Shown here one piece after another: positions 19,069 to 26,839 of a stretch of 64,000 bases of DNA (positions are counted from its first letter, which is position 1; each line of letters opens with the position of its first letter). The notes below the pieces were generated by a model that was not told the DNA's origin, made no database searches, and worked only from the letters and a program-made list of their open reading frames with translations. The translations under genes and the position numbers were made by a program. The stretch is from Paenibacillus sp. JCM 10914 (GTDB taxonomy: Bacteria > Bacillota > Bacilli > Paenibacillales > Paenibacillaceae), in contig NZ_BAZR01000025.1 in NCBI RefSeq assembly GCF_001315105.1, forward strand, positions 1-64,000, read 5' to 3'.

Positions 19069-20022
19069 ATGTACAAATCAATTGTAATCGGAACAGGACC
19101 TGCCGGATTGACGGCGGCCATCTACTTGGCACGGGCGAATCTGACCCCCCTCGTGATCGAGGGGATGCAGCCGGGCGGACAGCTGACGACGACCACCGAC
19201 GTGGAGAACTTTCCAGGGTTCCCGCAGGGAATCATGGGACCTGAGCTGATGGATAATATGCGTCAGCAAGCAGAGCGCTTTGGTGCCGAGTTCAAGAGCG
19301 CTTGGGTAGAATCGGTTGACTTCTCCCAGCATCCGTTCAAGGTGAATGTCGAAGGAATGGGAGAGCTTCTTGCCGAGTCGGTCATTATCTCTACGGGAGC
19401 ATCGGCCAAATACCTTGGCATCCCGGGTGAGCAAGAGAATGTGGGTCGCGGGGTCAGCACTTGTGCAACCTGCGACGGATTTTTCTTCCGCGGCAAGAAA
19501 ATTGTGGTCATCGGCGGCGGCGACTCCGCGATGGAGGAAGCCAGCTTCCTGACACGTTTTGCATCCAGTGTTACGGTGGTGAACCGCCGTACGGAACTGC
19601 GCGCATCGAAGATCATGCAGGATCGCGCCCGTGAGAACGAGAAGATTGAGTGGGCTCTGGACCGCACACCAATTGAGGTGGTTACGAGCGAGACCGGCGT
19701 AAAAGGCTTGAAAGTCCGCAACAATGAGACTGGTGCGGAAGAGCTGCTCGAAGCGGAAGGCGTGTTCGTCGCGATTGGCCACACACCGAATACCGGCTTC
19801 TTGGCCGGTCAAATCACGACCGATCCAACCGGGTACATCGTGGTGAAGCCAGGCACAACCGAGACGAACATTTCAGGCGTATTCGCTTGTGGCGACGTCC
19901 AGGATACGCGTTACCGTCAGGCGATTACAGCGGCGGGTACTGGCTGCATGGCTGCTATGGACTGCGAGAAGTACCTGGAGGGTCATATGATTCATGACTG
20001 GAGCGAAACGTTAAATCCGTAA
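19069..20022 (+). CDS. trxB: thioredoxin reductase
   Basis: NADPH-dependent flavoprotein that keeps thioredoxin reduced. The FAD site [10 protein letters not shown] is at the N-terminus, the redox pair lies in CATCDG at about residues 133-138, the NADPH site is [10 protein letters not shown], and [13 protein letters not shown] sits near the C-terminus. ATG 19069 follows AAGGAGG by eight bases; an in-frame ATG at 19042 lies upstream of this ribosome site. The length of 317 is normal. It is convergent with an acetyltransferase gene across a long hairpin. Confidence 0.97.
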   Translation: MYKSIVIGTGPAGLTAAIYLARANLTPLVIEGMQPGGQLTTTTDVENFPGFPQGIMGPELMDNMRQQAERFGAEFKSAWVESVDFSQHPFKVNVEGMGELLAESVIISTGASAKYLGIPGEQENVGRGVSTCATCDGFFFRGKKIVVIGGGDSAMEEASFLTRFASSVTVVNRRTELRASKIMQDRARENEKIEWALDRTPIEVVTSETGVKGLKVRNNETGAEELLEAEGVFVAIGHTPNTGFLAGQITTDPTGYIVVKPGTTETNISGVFACGDVQDTRYRQAITAAGTGCMAAMDCEKYLEGHMIHDWSETLNP

Positions 20023-20052
20023 TTCCATGTGAATATGACCAATAAAAAGAAT

Positions 20053-20141
20053 AACCTCTACGCTATGCCCGGCTGCGGAAGGTTTCATGAAGCAACCTCT
20101 TCATGAAACCTTCGGTTAGCCGCTTTGCGAGAGGTTTTTTT
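20053..20141 (+). terminator. very long hairpin terminator between convergent trxB and acetyltransferase genes
   Basis: Three nested stems: AACCTCT/AGAGGTT plus CGC/GCG (outer), CGGCT/AGCCG (middle) and a perfect 14-bp inner stem, 20078-20091 with 20100-20113, around an eight-base loop. A seven-T tract follows. About 29 pairs form in 84 nt, far more than a usual terminator. Confidence 0.85.
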
Positions 20142-20189
20142 GTTATGTTCTGTTCTCATAATGAACAGCAAGCAGCTCCCATATGTTGC

Positions 20190-20642
20190 CTATAAGTCGA
20201 GAGACAATCGCACCATATCGCGCAGCCGCATGCCATTCTCATAGATTTCTTCCTCATAATGGCGCACAAAAAAATCACGGTCGATACCAACCATGCGAAA
20301 TCCACATTTTTGATATAGTGCCAATTGAGCAACACCTGTGCTGCCGGTTCCGATCTCAATCGTCGCATACCCGAATGCTCTGGCTTGAGAGATCGCATGG
20401 GTCACGAGCTGCTTGCCATAGCCGCGTCCATGCAGATGCTCGGCTACAGCCACGTTCACCAGTTCCACGGTTCCAGGGCGGGTGGGCAACAGCACATACA
20501 CTCCAATGATCTGCGCGTCCAGTTCAGCCACGTAACATTGGCCTCGGCTTACATAATCCTTTACCAGTGCAGTTGATGGGTCTGCCAGAAGCAGAAGTTC
20601 TGTTGGCTGTGGTTCGCTCGGCTGTAATCTTCTAATGATCAC
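20190..20642 (-). CDS. GNAT family N-acetyltransferase
   Basis: 150-residue cytoplasmic acyl-CoA transferase. The GNAT core is clear: VELVNVAVAEHLHGRGYGKQ contains the acetyl-CoA loop pattern (R/Q-x-x-G-x-G), followed by LYQKCGFRMVGIDRDFF. The GTG at 20642 has AGGGGG six bases upstream on this strand; an ATG at 20666 overlaps that site. The closest familiar type is the YvbK-like group, but the substrate is unknown. Confidence 0.86.
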   Translation of the reverse strand: MIIRRLQPSEPQPTELLLLADPSTALVKDYVSRGQCYVAELDAQIIGVYVLLPTRPGTVELVNVAVAEHLHGRGYGKQLVTHAISQARAFGYATIEIGTGSTGVAQLALYQKCGFRMVGIDRDFFVRHYEEEIYENGMRLRDMVRLSLDL

Positions 20643-20754
20643 GGGAATGCCCCCTCGTATCGTCATGTAAACTGAAATTCATTGTAACATGTCGGCTGCA
20701 ATAATATATTTCAACTTTGAAAGACGCAGTATATCATTAATTGAACCTGTATTT

Positions 20755-20976
20755 ATGGATCATCTGCTGCGACATAAGGGGCAGAAAGTGATGATCGATA
20801 CAACGGCAGGCAAGCTAGAGGGGATCCTGACAGGCGTCGTTGTGGACCACTGCCAACTGACGATTGGCGAGAATAAAGCACTGCATATTCGTTTTGCTGA
20901 GATCGTGTATTTTGAGGGGGGCCTTTCTAGAACATTTAGAATAAGTGAGAAAATGATAAGCCTGGCTGCAAGATAA
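20755..20976 (+). CDS. DUF2642-like small protein
   Basis: A 73-residue protein resembling the DUF2642 group, which is common in spore formers: HLLRHKGQKVMIDTTAGKLE followed by an Sm-like beta pattern (GILTGVVVDHCQLTI, HIRFAEIVYFEG). The start is uncertain: the open frame reaches back to 20689, but ATG 20755 fits the family. No strong ribosome site precedes either. The function is unknown; some relatives are spore or coat associated. Confidence 0.65.
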   Translation: MDHLLRHKGQKVMIDTTAGKLEGILTGVVVDHCQLTIGENKALHIRFAEIVYFEGGLSRTFRISEKMISLAAR

Positions 20977-21119
20977 TGTGCAGTTGGGCTTTTTGTGCAG
21001 TTGAATTTCACGGAATAAATATGTATAACGGAATATTCCGCAGGTTGTGGCAGGAGAGCGGTTCTACCATAGCTAATTCATACAAGGTGCAGATGTGTTA
21101 GGAAAGGTTGTGTTTATAT

Positions 21120-21608
21120 ATGGAATCAATTCGAATGACAACAGCTGCGGACGAGAATTTCTTATGGGATATGTTATATGAATCTTTATATGTGCAGGAT
21201 GGGGATGAGCCGTTCAGTAGAGATGTGCTGGAAGAACCGTTCATGCAGAAATATGTAGCCGGTTGGGGCAGAGCAGGCGACCTTGGCTATATCGCGATGA
21301 ATGCGGAAGGGGTGCCTGTGGGTTCGATCACGATCCGTTTTTTTGACGAGGCCAATAAAGGGTTCGGTTTCGTCCATGAGGATATACCCGAGCTAGGTAT
21401 GGCATTGCGCCCAGCATGTCGCGGGCAGGGATGGGGGACCCGGCTCATGCAAGCGCTGTTTACAGAGATGAAGGAGAAGGGGATTAAGCAGGTTAGCCTA
21501 AGCGTCGCTCCGGAAAATACAGCCGCGGTGCGATTATATAAGCGCTTTGGATTTCGAGAAGTCGGTATGTTCGGAACGTCCATCACGATGGTTGCGGATG
21601 TACGTTAA
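21120..21608 (+). CDS. GNAT family N-acetyltransferase
   Basis: 162-residue GNAT protein: LGMALRPACRGQGWGTRLMQ holds the acetyl-CoA binding motif and LSVAPENTAAVRLYKRFGF the second conserved region. ATG 21120 is chosen; GGAAAGG lies about 12 bases upstream, and a TTG at 21108 is the alternative. It is unlike the GNAT gene at 20.2-20.6 kb in sequence, so the two are not a recent duplication. The substrate is unknown. Confidence 0.85.
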   Translation: MESIRMTTAADENFLWDMLYESLYVQDGDEPFSRDVLEEPFMQKYVAGWGRAGDLGYIAMNAEGVPVGSITIRFFDEANKGFGFVHEDIPELGMALRPACRGQGWGTRLMQALFTEMKEKGIKQVSLSVAPENTAAVRLYKRFGFREVGMFGTSITMVADVR

Positions 21609-21636
21609 TGTATAAATAGGCAGCAGGAAATTGGTT

Positions 21637-21840
21637 ATGAAATTCGAGGAGGGGTTGAAGCCGCATGAGGTGATCCATATCGGAGATTCATTGTCGAGCG
21701 ATGTGAGCGGAGCCCAGCGGTTGGGGATTGATGCGATATGGCTTAATCGTTTGGGTAAGCCTGTGCCTGATCACATTCATCCGGACTACATTTGCCGAAA
21801 TTTGCGCGTGGCGAGTGAGAGGTTGGTTGTCTCCGTATAA
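21637..21840 (+). pseudogene. C-terminal remnant of a HAD-family hydrolase
   Basis: The frame encodes HVIHIGDSLSSDVSGAQRLG-type motif IV (HIGDSLSSDVSGAQRLGIDA) and the usual tail of HAD hydrolases. The N-terminal catalytic motif I (DxDxT) and the cap domain are missing: the preceding acetyltransferase ends at 21608, only about 30 bp upstream. Two-thirds of a normal gene is therefore gone. This looks like a true deletion rather than a one-base error. Confidence 0.7.
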
Positions 21841-22116
21841 AAGGCGCTTCTCTGGATTGGGGCCAATATCGAGCATACCCGTGACGAATAAAGAACCATT
21901 CGCTTGCGGAAATCGTTATAGCAATTAAACCAAGGAAGTCTGGCATTTAAACATGTGATCTTACAATACCGATTCAAAGGGAGCGAAGGAATGATGTTGG
22001 ACGCCTATTTATTTCCCATTTCATATGCCTTTATTTCACGAAGAGAAGAGTGGAACGAAACTCGTCATTGTATAGAAGGGAATAAACAGGCTGGGACAGA
22101 AAAGGCAGAGGTAATC
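21841..22116. other. intergenic stretch without a recognisable feature
   Basis: It lies between the HAD remnant and the cupin gene. A short frame from 21955 runs into the antisense of the cupin gene and has no family features. I see no convincing terminator or RNA gene. Confidence 0.5.
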
Positions 22117-22482
22117 TTAGTCCTCAGCCTCAGGCATCTCCGGCTCCAGCCCATTACCTTCAACAACGATGACCGTCATCCCCTCTGACGACCCGGATTC
22201 ATGCACCTCGCCGCTTGTCCAAAAAGCAGCTTGCCCTGTCTTGATGATTCTTCTAGGTCCGTGATTTGCCGTCACCCATCCTTCCCCACTAACCACGATA
22301 AACAATTGGTCTATTGTAGCAGGATGCTCCCCGACCAACCCGTCAGGGCCGATATGCATACAACCGATATGGTGGATCTTCATGCCCTCTTTGCTCATCA
22401 GTAATTTGGACATCATGAACTGTTGACTGCCATAGGCAGCAATCGATTTGCCGACTTCCTTGTCAAAGCGGAATAATCTCAT
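22117..22482 (-). CDS. small cupin-domain protein
   Basis: A 121-residue single-domain cupin. The two cupin motifs read KIHHIGCMHIGPDGLVGEHP and, later, GQAAFWTSGEVHESGSSEG. On this strand AGGAGG lies about eight bases before ATG 22482; the frame upstream of it is not family-like. Small cupins bind metal or small ligands; the role is unknown. It is divergent from the Nudix gene, so the 130 bp between them carry both promoters. Confidence 0.83.
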   Translation of the reverse strand: MRLFRFDKEVGKSIAAYGSQQFMMSKLLMSKEGMKIHHIGCMHIGPDGLVGEHPATIDQLFIVVSGEGWVTANHGPRRIIKTGQAAFWTSGEVHESGSSEGMTVIVVEGNGLEPEMPEAED

Positions 22483-22612
22483 AATTCGTTTACCTCCTAG
22501 AAAGTTATACGTATTGCGTGAGCGATATGATAGCACATAGCAAGCGTGATCGCTACCCTTTTGGTACAATAGTATTATTAACTTTTATTCTGGAATAAGG
22601 GAGTGGTCAATC

Positions 22613-23074
22613 ATGAAACCGATCCGCAACTCGGCCAAGGCTGTCATTATTCAAGATCAACAGATCTTGTTGACTAAGAACGTCGATCATCTGGGTGAGT
22701 TCTATCTGTTTCCTGGTGGCGGTCAGGAGAAGGGGGAGACCTTGACGCAGGCTGTGGCCAGAGAATGTCAGGAGGAGATCGGGCGTGCTGTGGAAGTCGG
22801 CGATTTATTGCATCTCCGTGAATATATCGGCGCTAACCATGAGTTTGCGCAAGCAGATGGCGATGTACATCAGGTAGAGTTTTATTTTGCATGTCACCTC
22901 GCGGACGAGGGCGATCAGTTTCAGGGCCACAATCCCGATGAAATGCAGACGGGCGTGGAGTGGATAGCATTATCTGATCTGGACCAGATTCGGATCTATC
23001 CGCATTCACTAGTCAAACCTCTATCTCAAGGCAATGCCTTAGAGAAGATTTGCTATGTGGGAGATACGAACTGA
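22613..23074 (+). CDS. Nudix hydrolase
   Basis: 153-residue hydrolase of nucleoside-diphosphate-linked compounds. A complete Nudix box is present, with GGGQEKGETLTQAVARECQE followed by EIG and the REXXEE core. It also has the HQVEFYFACHL strand and an ALEKICYVGD tail seen in many Bacillales Nudix proteins. GGGAGTGG precedes ATG 22613. The substrate cannot be told from sequence. Confidence 0.9.
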   Translation: MKPIRNSAKAVIIQDQQILLTKNVDHLGEFYLFPGGGQEKGETLTQAVARECQEEIGRAVEVGDLLHLREYIGANHEFAQADGDVHQVEFYFACHLADEGDQFQGHNPDEMQTGVEWIALSDLDQIRIYPHSLVKPLSQGNALEKICYVGDTN

Positions 23075-23112
23075 TGTCTAAATAGATATCCATTCTTGGG
23101 GGAGGAACATAC

Positions 23113-23316
23113 GTGGATCAATGGGAATACAAGACGCTGAAATATGCAACGGGTGGATTTTTGGGCGGCAAAGTAAATGAGCACGCATTCGAAGAGTTGC
23201 TAAATAGCTACGGCATCGAGGGTTGGGAGCTCGTCTCCTGCTTTGACACCAATTCTGTTCAAGGTCAGTCCCGCGAAATCATTGCCGTTCTCAAGCGAAG
23301 AGCTTATCTTGGGTAA
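23113..23316 (+). CDS. DUF4177-like small protein
   Basis: A 67-residue protein of the short DUF4177 type: WEYKTLKYATGGF at the start and LLNSYGIEGWELVSCF in the middle, ending in AVLKRR. GTG 23113 follows GGGGGAGG by seven bases. The family is widespread and of unknown function. Confidence 0.8.
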   Translation: MDQWEYKTLKYATGGFLGGKVNEHAFEELLNSYGIEGWELVSCFDTNSVQGQSREIIAVLKRRAYLG

Positions 23317-23358
23317 TCCGATCAGGGCTTGTATCATACAGAAGGGATGGATAGTTAC

Positions 23359-24108
23359 ATGATTATTCGAGAAACGACAGATGCCTTTATTATGACTACT
23401 CAAGATGATCACGGCCGCTTCTCTGGCGAAATCGCTCGGGGATTCAGGCCGTCCTTGTTTATGGATGAATCGGTATTGGATGAGGTTCTATTAGCCATTG
23501 CCGAGCATGACCGGGCATGGCTGCGTATGGACGACACACCGATCTGGAATGATCGGAGTGGCACGCCGTATACTTTTATCGACTATCCCGTACTGCCCAA
23601 ACTGCTAATGTACAGCAAGGGCGTGGATGAGATCGAGGCGATGAGTCCGTATGCAGCCTATTTGTGCAGCCTTCACTTCGCCTCGTTCATGAAAAATGCG
23701 AAGGGAGCGCCATTCGTGGCATTTTATCAGGAGGAGCAACAGCGACAGGAGCGATTACGAAGAGCCCACGAGTTCCCTGCGGATGATATCGTTCAGAGAC
23801 AGTTCGGGCTGCTGCAGCTGTGCGACGACATTTCGCTCTATGTTAGTATGAATGAACCAGGCGCGACCAAAGAGCAGGAGCATCTGTGGTTTCGGAATGG
23901 ATTCGCCATGTCGATTGAAGGTGAGAAGGTCGTTGCGCAATGGATAAGCGAGGATGAAATTCGCCTGTCTCCGGTTCTGTTTGATCAGTCCTGGTCTGCT
24001 TCGGTGAGATGGAAGCAGGTGCTTAAGAAGGAGATACAACAAGAGGGACTGGCTCAAGCGTTTGCGGCAGCACCTTGGACCGAGCAAACGGTCATTTTTG
24101 TTTCATAG
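23359..24108 (+). CDS. DUF3891 family protein
   Basis: A 249-residue cytoplasmic protein that begins MIIRETTDAFIMTTQDDHGR, with WNDRSGTPYTFIDYP and YAAYLCSLHFASF, as in DUF3891 proteins of Firmicutes. Conserved His and Asp residues in QDDHGRFSGEIAR and LHFASF suggest a metal-dependent hydrolase of HD type, but this is inference. ATG 23359 is preferred to ATG 23347 because of ribosome-site spacing. The function is unknown. Confidence 0.75.
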   Translation: MIIRETTDAFIMTTQDDHGRFSGEIARGFRPSLFMDESVLDEVLLAIAEHDRAWLRMDDTPIWNDRSGTPYTFIDYPVLPKLLMYSKGVDEIEAMSPYAAYLCSLHFASFMKNAKGAPFVAFYQEEQQRQERLRRAHEFPADDIVQRQFGLLQLCDDISLYVSMNEPGATKEQEHLWFRNGFAMSIEGEKVVAQWISEDEIRLSPVLFDQSWSASVRWKQVLKKEIQQEGLAQAFAAAPWTEQTVIFVS

Positions 24109-24215
24109 TGTCGTTCCCTGGGTGGGATCTGCGTGCTGTGTGGAAATATGGTATGATCATTCACAGAGTCATGCACAGAAATAATGGTAGAAATGTTGAG
24201 GATTGAGGACAAACC

Positions 24216-24392
24216 ATGAGAAAAAAAGAATTTCTAATTGTTGCACTGTTGAATTTTTTGGCTGCAGTCGCCTTTTTGGTTGTTGTCGTTATTACAGACC
24301 GAAGCTCCTGGCAGTGGGGATTTAGTGTCGTAGCGCTGTTGTTCGCAATTGGCGGAGTAGGCAATCTAGTGTTGCATTCAAAAAATAAATAA
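24216..24392 (+). CDS. 58-residue two-helix membrane protein
   Basis: ATG 24216 to TAA 24392 encodes a small protein with a Lys-rich start, one hydrophobic helix (residues 6-26), a short polar turn containing DRSSWQW, and a second hydrophobic helix (33-53). GAGGAC precedes the start by seven bases. No family is recognised. It lies 49 bp upstream of the DUF368 gene on the same strand and may be cotranscribed with it. Confidence 0.65.
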   Translation: MRKKEFLIVALLNFLAAVAFLVVVVITDRSSWQWGFSVVALLFAIGGVGNLVLHSKNK

Positions 24393-24441
24393 CGCCGCTG
24401 CAGGCTGCGACAAACCACATCGCTAAATCAGGAGGACTTTA

Positions 24442-25263
24442 TTGAAAATGGAATGGAGAAATTTATACCGAGGGGTATTAATGGGGATCAGTGACTTGAT
24501 TCCTGGAATTAGTGGCGGCACGATTGCCGTTGTACTAGGCATATATGATCGATTGCTAGAAGCCATCAGCGGCTTCTTCAGCCGAGAGTGGAAGAAGCAT
24601 ATCGGATTTCTCATACCGCTTGCAGTGGGTATTGGATCGGCGTTATTGCTGTTAAGTCGTGTGATTGAGTTCTTGCTGGAGAACTATTACGCGCCGACCC
24701 AGTTCTTTTTTACGGGATTGATTCTTGGTGTGCTGCCGTTTATTCTGCGTAAGGCTGAGGCAAGAAGGACCTTCAAAGCGGGCCATGTGGTGCTGCTGCT
24801 CGTGGCAGCGGGGTTGCTGGCTTCTACGGCATTTTTGGCAACGGACTCAGGGGCCGCGCCGATTACCGAACTAACGCTTGCCTCCGGCATTCGTTTATTC
24901 CTGTCAGGCTGGTTGGCGAGTATGGCCATGCTATTGCCGGGGATTAGCGGTTCGTTTGTACTGTTGATCCTAGGGGCGTATACGACGGCGATTGCCGCTC
25001 TATCCAATCTGAACATTGGCATTATTGCGGTTATCGGGGCAGGCGTCATGATCGGATTCGTGGTGAGCAGCCGCTTTATCCGTTATTTGCTGGACAGGTT
25101 CCCTGTGATTACGTATGCCGCCAGTACGGGGTTAATTCTAGGGTCGATAGCGGTGGTTTACCCGGGACTTCCATCGGAATCAGGCATGACAGCAATCAGT
25201 GCCGTGACATTCCTTGTGGGGCTGGTCGTGGCAGTACTGATGGGAAGACAAGATACGACATAA
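24442..25263 (+). CDS. DUF368 membrane protein, candidate polyprenyl-phosphate transporter (PopT-like)
   Basis: A 273-residue integral membrane protein with about eight helices. The repeated family signature appears twice: GISDLIPGISGGTIAVVLGI near residue 15 and MLLPGISGSFVLLILGAY near 165, in line with an inverted-repeat transporter fold. DUF368 proteins have been shown in other bacteria to recycle undecaprenyl phosphate across the membrane for cell-wall synthesis; applying that here is inference from family. The TTG at 24442 lies six bases after AGGAGG; ATG 24448 is possible. Confidence 0.87.
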   Translation: MKMEWRNLYRGVLMGISDLIPGISGGTIAVVLGIYDRLLEAISGFFSREWKKHIGFLIPLAVGIGSALLLLSRVIEFLLENYYAPTQFFFTGLILGVLPFILRKAEARRTFKAGHVVLLLVAAGLLASTAFLATDSGAAPITELTLASGIRLFLSGWLASMAMLLPGISGSFVLLILGAYTTAIAALSNLNIGIIAVIGAGVMIGFVVSSRFIRYLLDRFPVITYAASTGLILGSIAVVYPGLPSESGMTAISAVTFLVGLVVAVLMGRQDTT

Positions 25264-25267
25264 GTCG

Positions 25268-25297
25268 AGTCAGGGAGCGGGAGCTTCCTGACTTTTT
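25268..25297 (+). terminator. rho-independent terminator after the DUF368 gene
   Basis: AGTCAGG and CCTGACT arms with an inner GC pairing, then TTTTTT. Confidence 0.88.
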
Positions 25298-25367
25298 TGT
25301 ATGTCTTTACAATTCAGCCTATGAATGTGATAATATTCACAAATAAATTTGATTGGGAGAAGATGCC

Positions 25368-26702
25368 ATGCATACATCTATTCTGGTTCTTGGTGGCGGG
25401 CCGGCTGGGATTGAGGCCGCGCTTACCGCAGCTTCTTATCATGACCGTGTGACATTGGTAACAGAGGGTACCGTTGGGGATTGGAAGCATACAACGACAG
25501 CGACCTGGCTTAGTTGTCTATCCGAATGGCCTAGAGATCCACCGCCCGGACAATCGGCTCTGCTTGATATGATCAAGCGTGCTGAACGTGTACAGCGTCG
25601 CTGGATGAGAGCATCTGCGGAGCAGCTGGCAGCGGCCAATGTAACGGTTATTACGGGCAGAGCATTCTTCACCTCGCCTTGTTCCGTACATGTTCAGCAG
25701 CATCAGGCAGCCGGTGGTATTGATATTCAAGCTGATCGGATTATCATCGCCGTAGGTTCCAGGCCTGTGTTTCCTGAGCGGCTTCGGCCTGATGGAAGCA
25801 CGGTATTCTCTTTTCATACACTGGATCAGATGAACACATTACCCGAGACGATACTGGTCATAGGGGAGGGTCCTATCGGGTTCGAAGCGGTCCATTTGTT
25901 CTCAAGGCTTGGCTCCAAAGTTCGATGGCTGGTGCAGCCCGAAGGACCGAAGTGCTGGTTCGATCCAGCCATTGATCGTTATCTAGTGGAGTTATATCGC
26001 AGTAATGGTGTTACTATCCATCCTGGCGTTTGGAGTGATATGGATAGAACGAAAAACTCCGTTATCGTATCTGGCGGGGGAGCTGAATACAAGGCCGCGC
26101 TGGCGTTTGTGACCGCGGGATTTACTTCGAATGTGGACCAGCTAAACCTGGGCACGGCGGGGTTGACGTTTAATTGTTATGGCTCGCTTGATGGAAATGC
26201 CTTCGGTCAAACGACGGCGGAGCATATCTACGTTGCCGGTGATGCACAGCGCTCCATGGCCGGCGTTTATGCTACGGGTTGTGCGCGAGTCGCCGCGCTT
26301 CATGCCGTAGGCAGAACTCCTGATCCACTTGATATGAGCTGTTTGCCGGTTACTTTTCACGATAGTCCGCAAGTCGGCACTGTTGGAATAGTGGATGCCG
26401 CCGCTGCACCAGGCATTCACTGTATCGTAAGGGAGTTTAGCCAGCGCAATTTTAAAGCTGAGGTGCGGGAGGACTCTTCAGGTTTTGTGAAGATCGTGTG
26501 GAATGATGAGGGTGTAATTATTGGAGGAACCGTGGTTGGTGCTCAAGCGAAGGAACTGATTACCACGCTGGCGATTATGGTGAAGATGAAGTCGCGGCTC
26601 GTCGATTTTGATTCCTTTCCTGCTGCTCATCCCAGTATGAATGAAACGCTCCTGCATGCAATCCATTACGCTTCTGATCTGTACACCAACCGTGGGGTAT
26701 AA
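25368..26702 (+). CDS. FAD/NAD(P)-dependent oxidoreductase related to dihydrolipoamide dehydrogenases, without the redox disulfide
   Basis: The 444-residue flavoprotein has an N-terminal FAD site (ILVLGGGPAGIEAALTAA), a second Rossmann fold (ILVIGEGPIGFEAVHLFS) near residue 165, the FAD motif IYVAGDAQRSMAGVYATG near 290 and a C-terminal dimerisation domain. This is the architecture of class I pyridine nucleotide-disulfide oxidoreductases. The CxxxxC pair expected near residue 45 is absent (the region reads TVGDWKHTTTATWLSCLSEW), so dithiol chemistry is unlikely; soluble transhydrogenase or quinone reductase activity is possible. ATG 25368 is five bases after GGGAGAAG. Confidence 0.82.
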   Translation: MHTSILVLGGGPAGIEAALTAASYHDRVTLVTEGTVGDWKHTTTATWLSCLSEWPRDPPPGQSALLDMIKRAERVQRRWMRASAEQLAAANVTVITGRAFFTSPCSVHVQQHQAAGGIDIQADRIIIAVGSRPVFPERLRPDGSTVFSFHTLDQMNTLPETILVIGEGPIGFEAVHLFSRLGSKVRWLVQPEGPKCWFDPAIDRYLVELYRSNGVTIHPGVWSDMDRTKNSVIVSGGGAEYKAALAFVTAGFTSNVDQLNLGTAGLTFNCYGSLDGNAFGQTTAEHIYVAGDAQRSMAGVYATGCARVAALHAVGRTPDPLDMSCLPVTFHDSPQVGTVGIVDAAAAPGIHCIVREFSQRNFKAEVREDSSGFVKIVWNDEGVIIGGTVVGAQAKELITTLAIMVKMKSRLVDFDSFPAAHPSMNETLLHAIHYASDLYTNRGV

Positions 26703-26756
26703 AAAAATCAACTAGCTTGTCATGGCAGAAGGGGATATATCCTACACAACCGAATA

Positions 26757-26777
26757 GTTAAAGAATGAAACTTTAAC
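26757..26777 (+). promoter_or_regulatory. perfect inverted repeat upstream of the hybrid kinase gene
   Basis: GTTAAAG-N7-CTTTAAC lies 63 bp before the kinase start in an otherwise featureless 137-bp gap. It could be an operator. No T tract follows, so it is not a terminator. Confidence 0.4.
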
Positions 26778-26839
26778 ACGGGTCACCAAAATCCGATGAT
26801 AAAGATATTCATTACTTCTAGTAGATAAGTAGGTAAGTC

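Noticed and set aside
21955-22188. 77-residue open frame overlapping the cupin 3' end
   Set aside because: Half of it is antisense to the cupin gene, with no family features and no conserved start.
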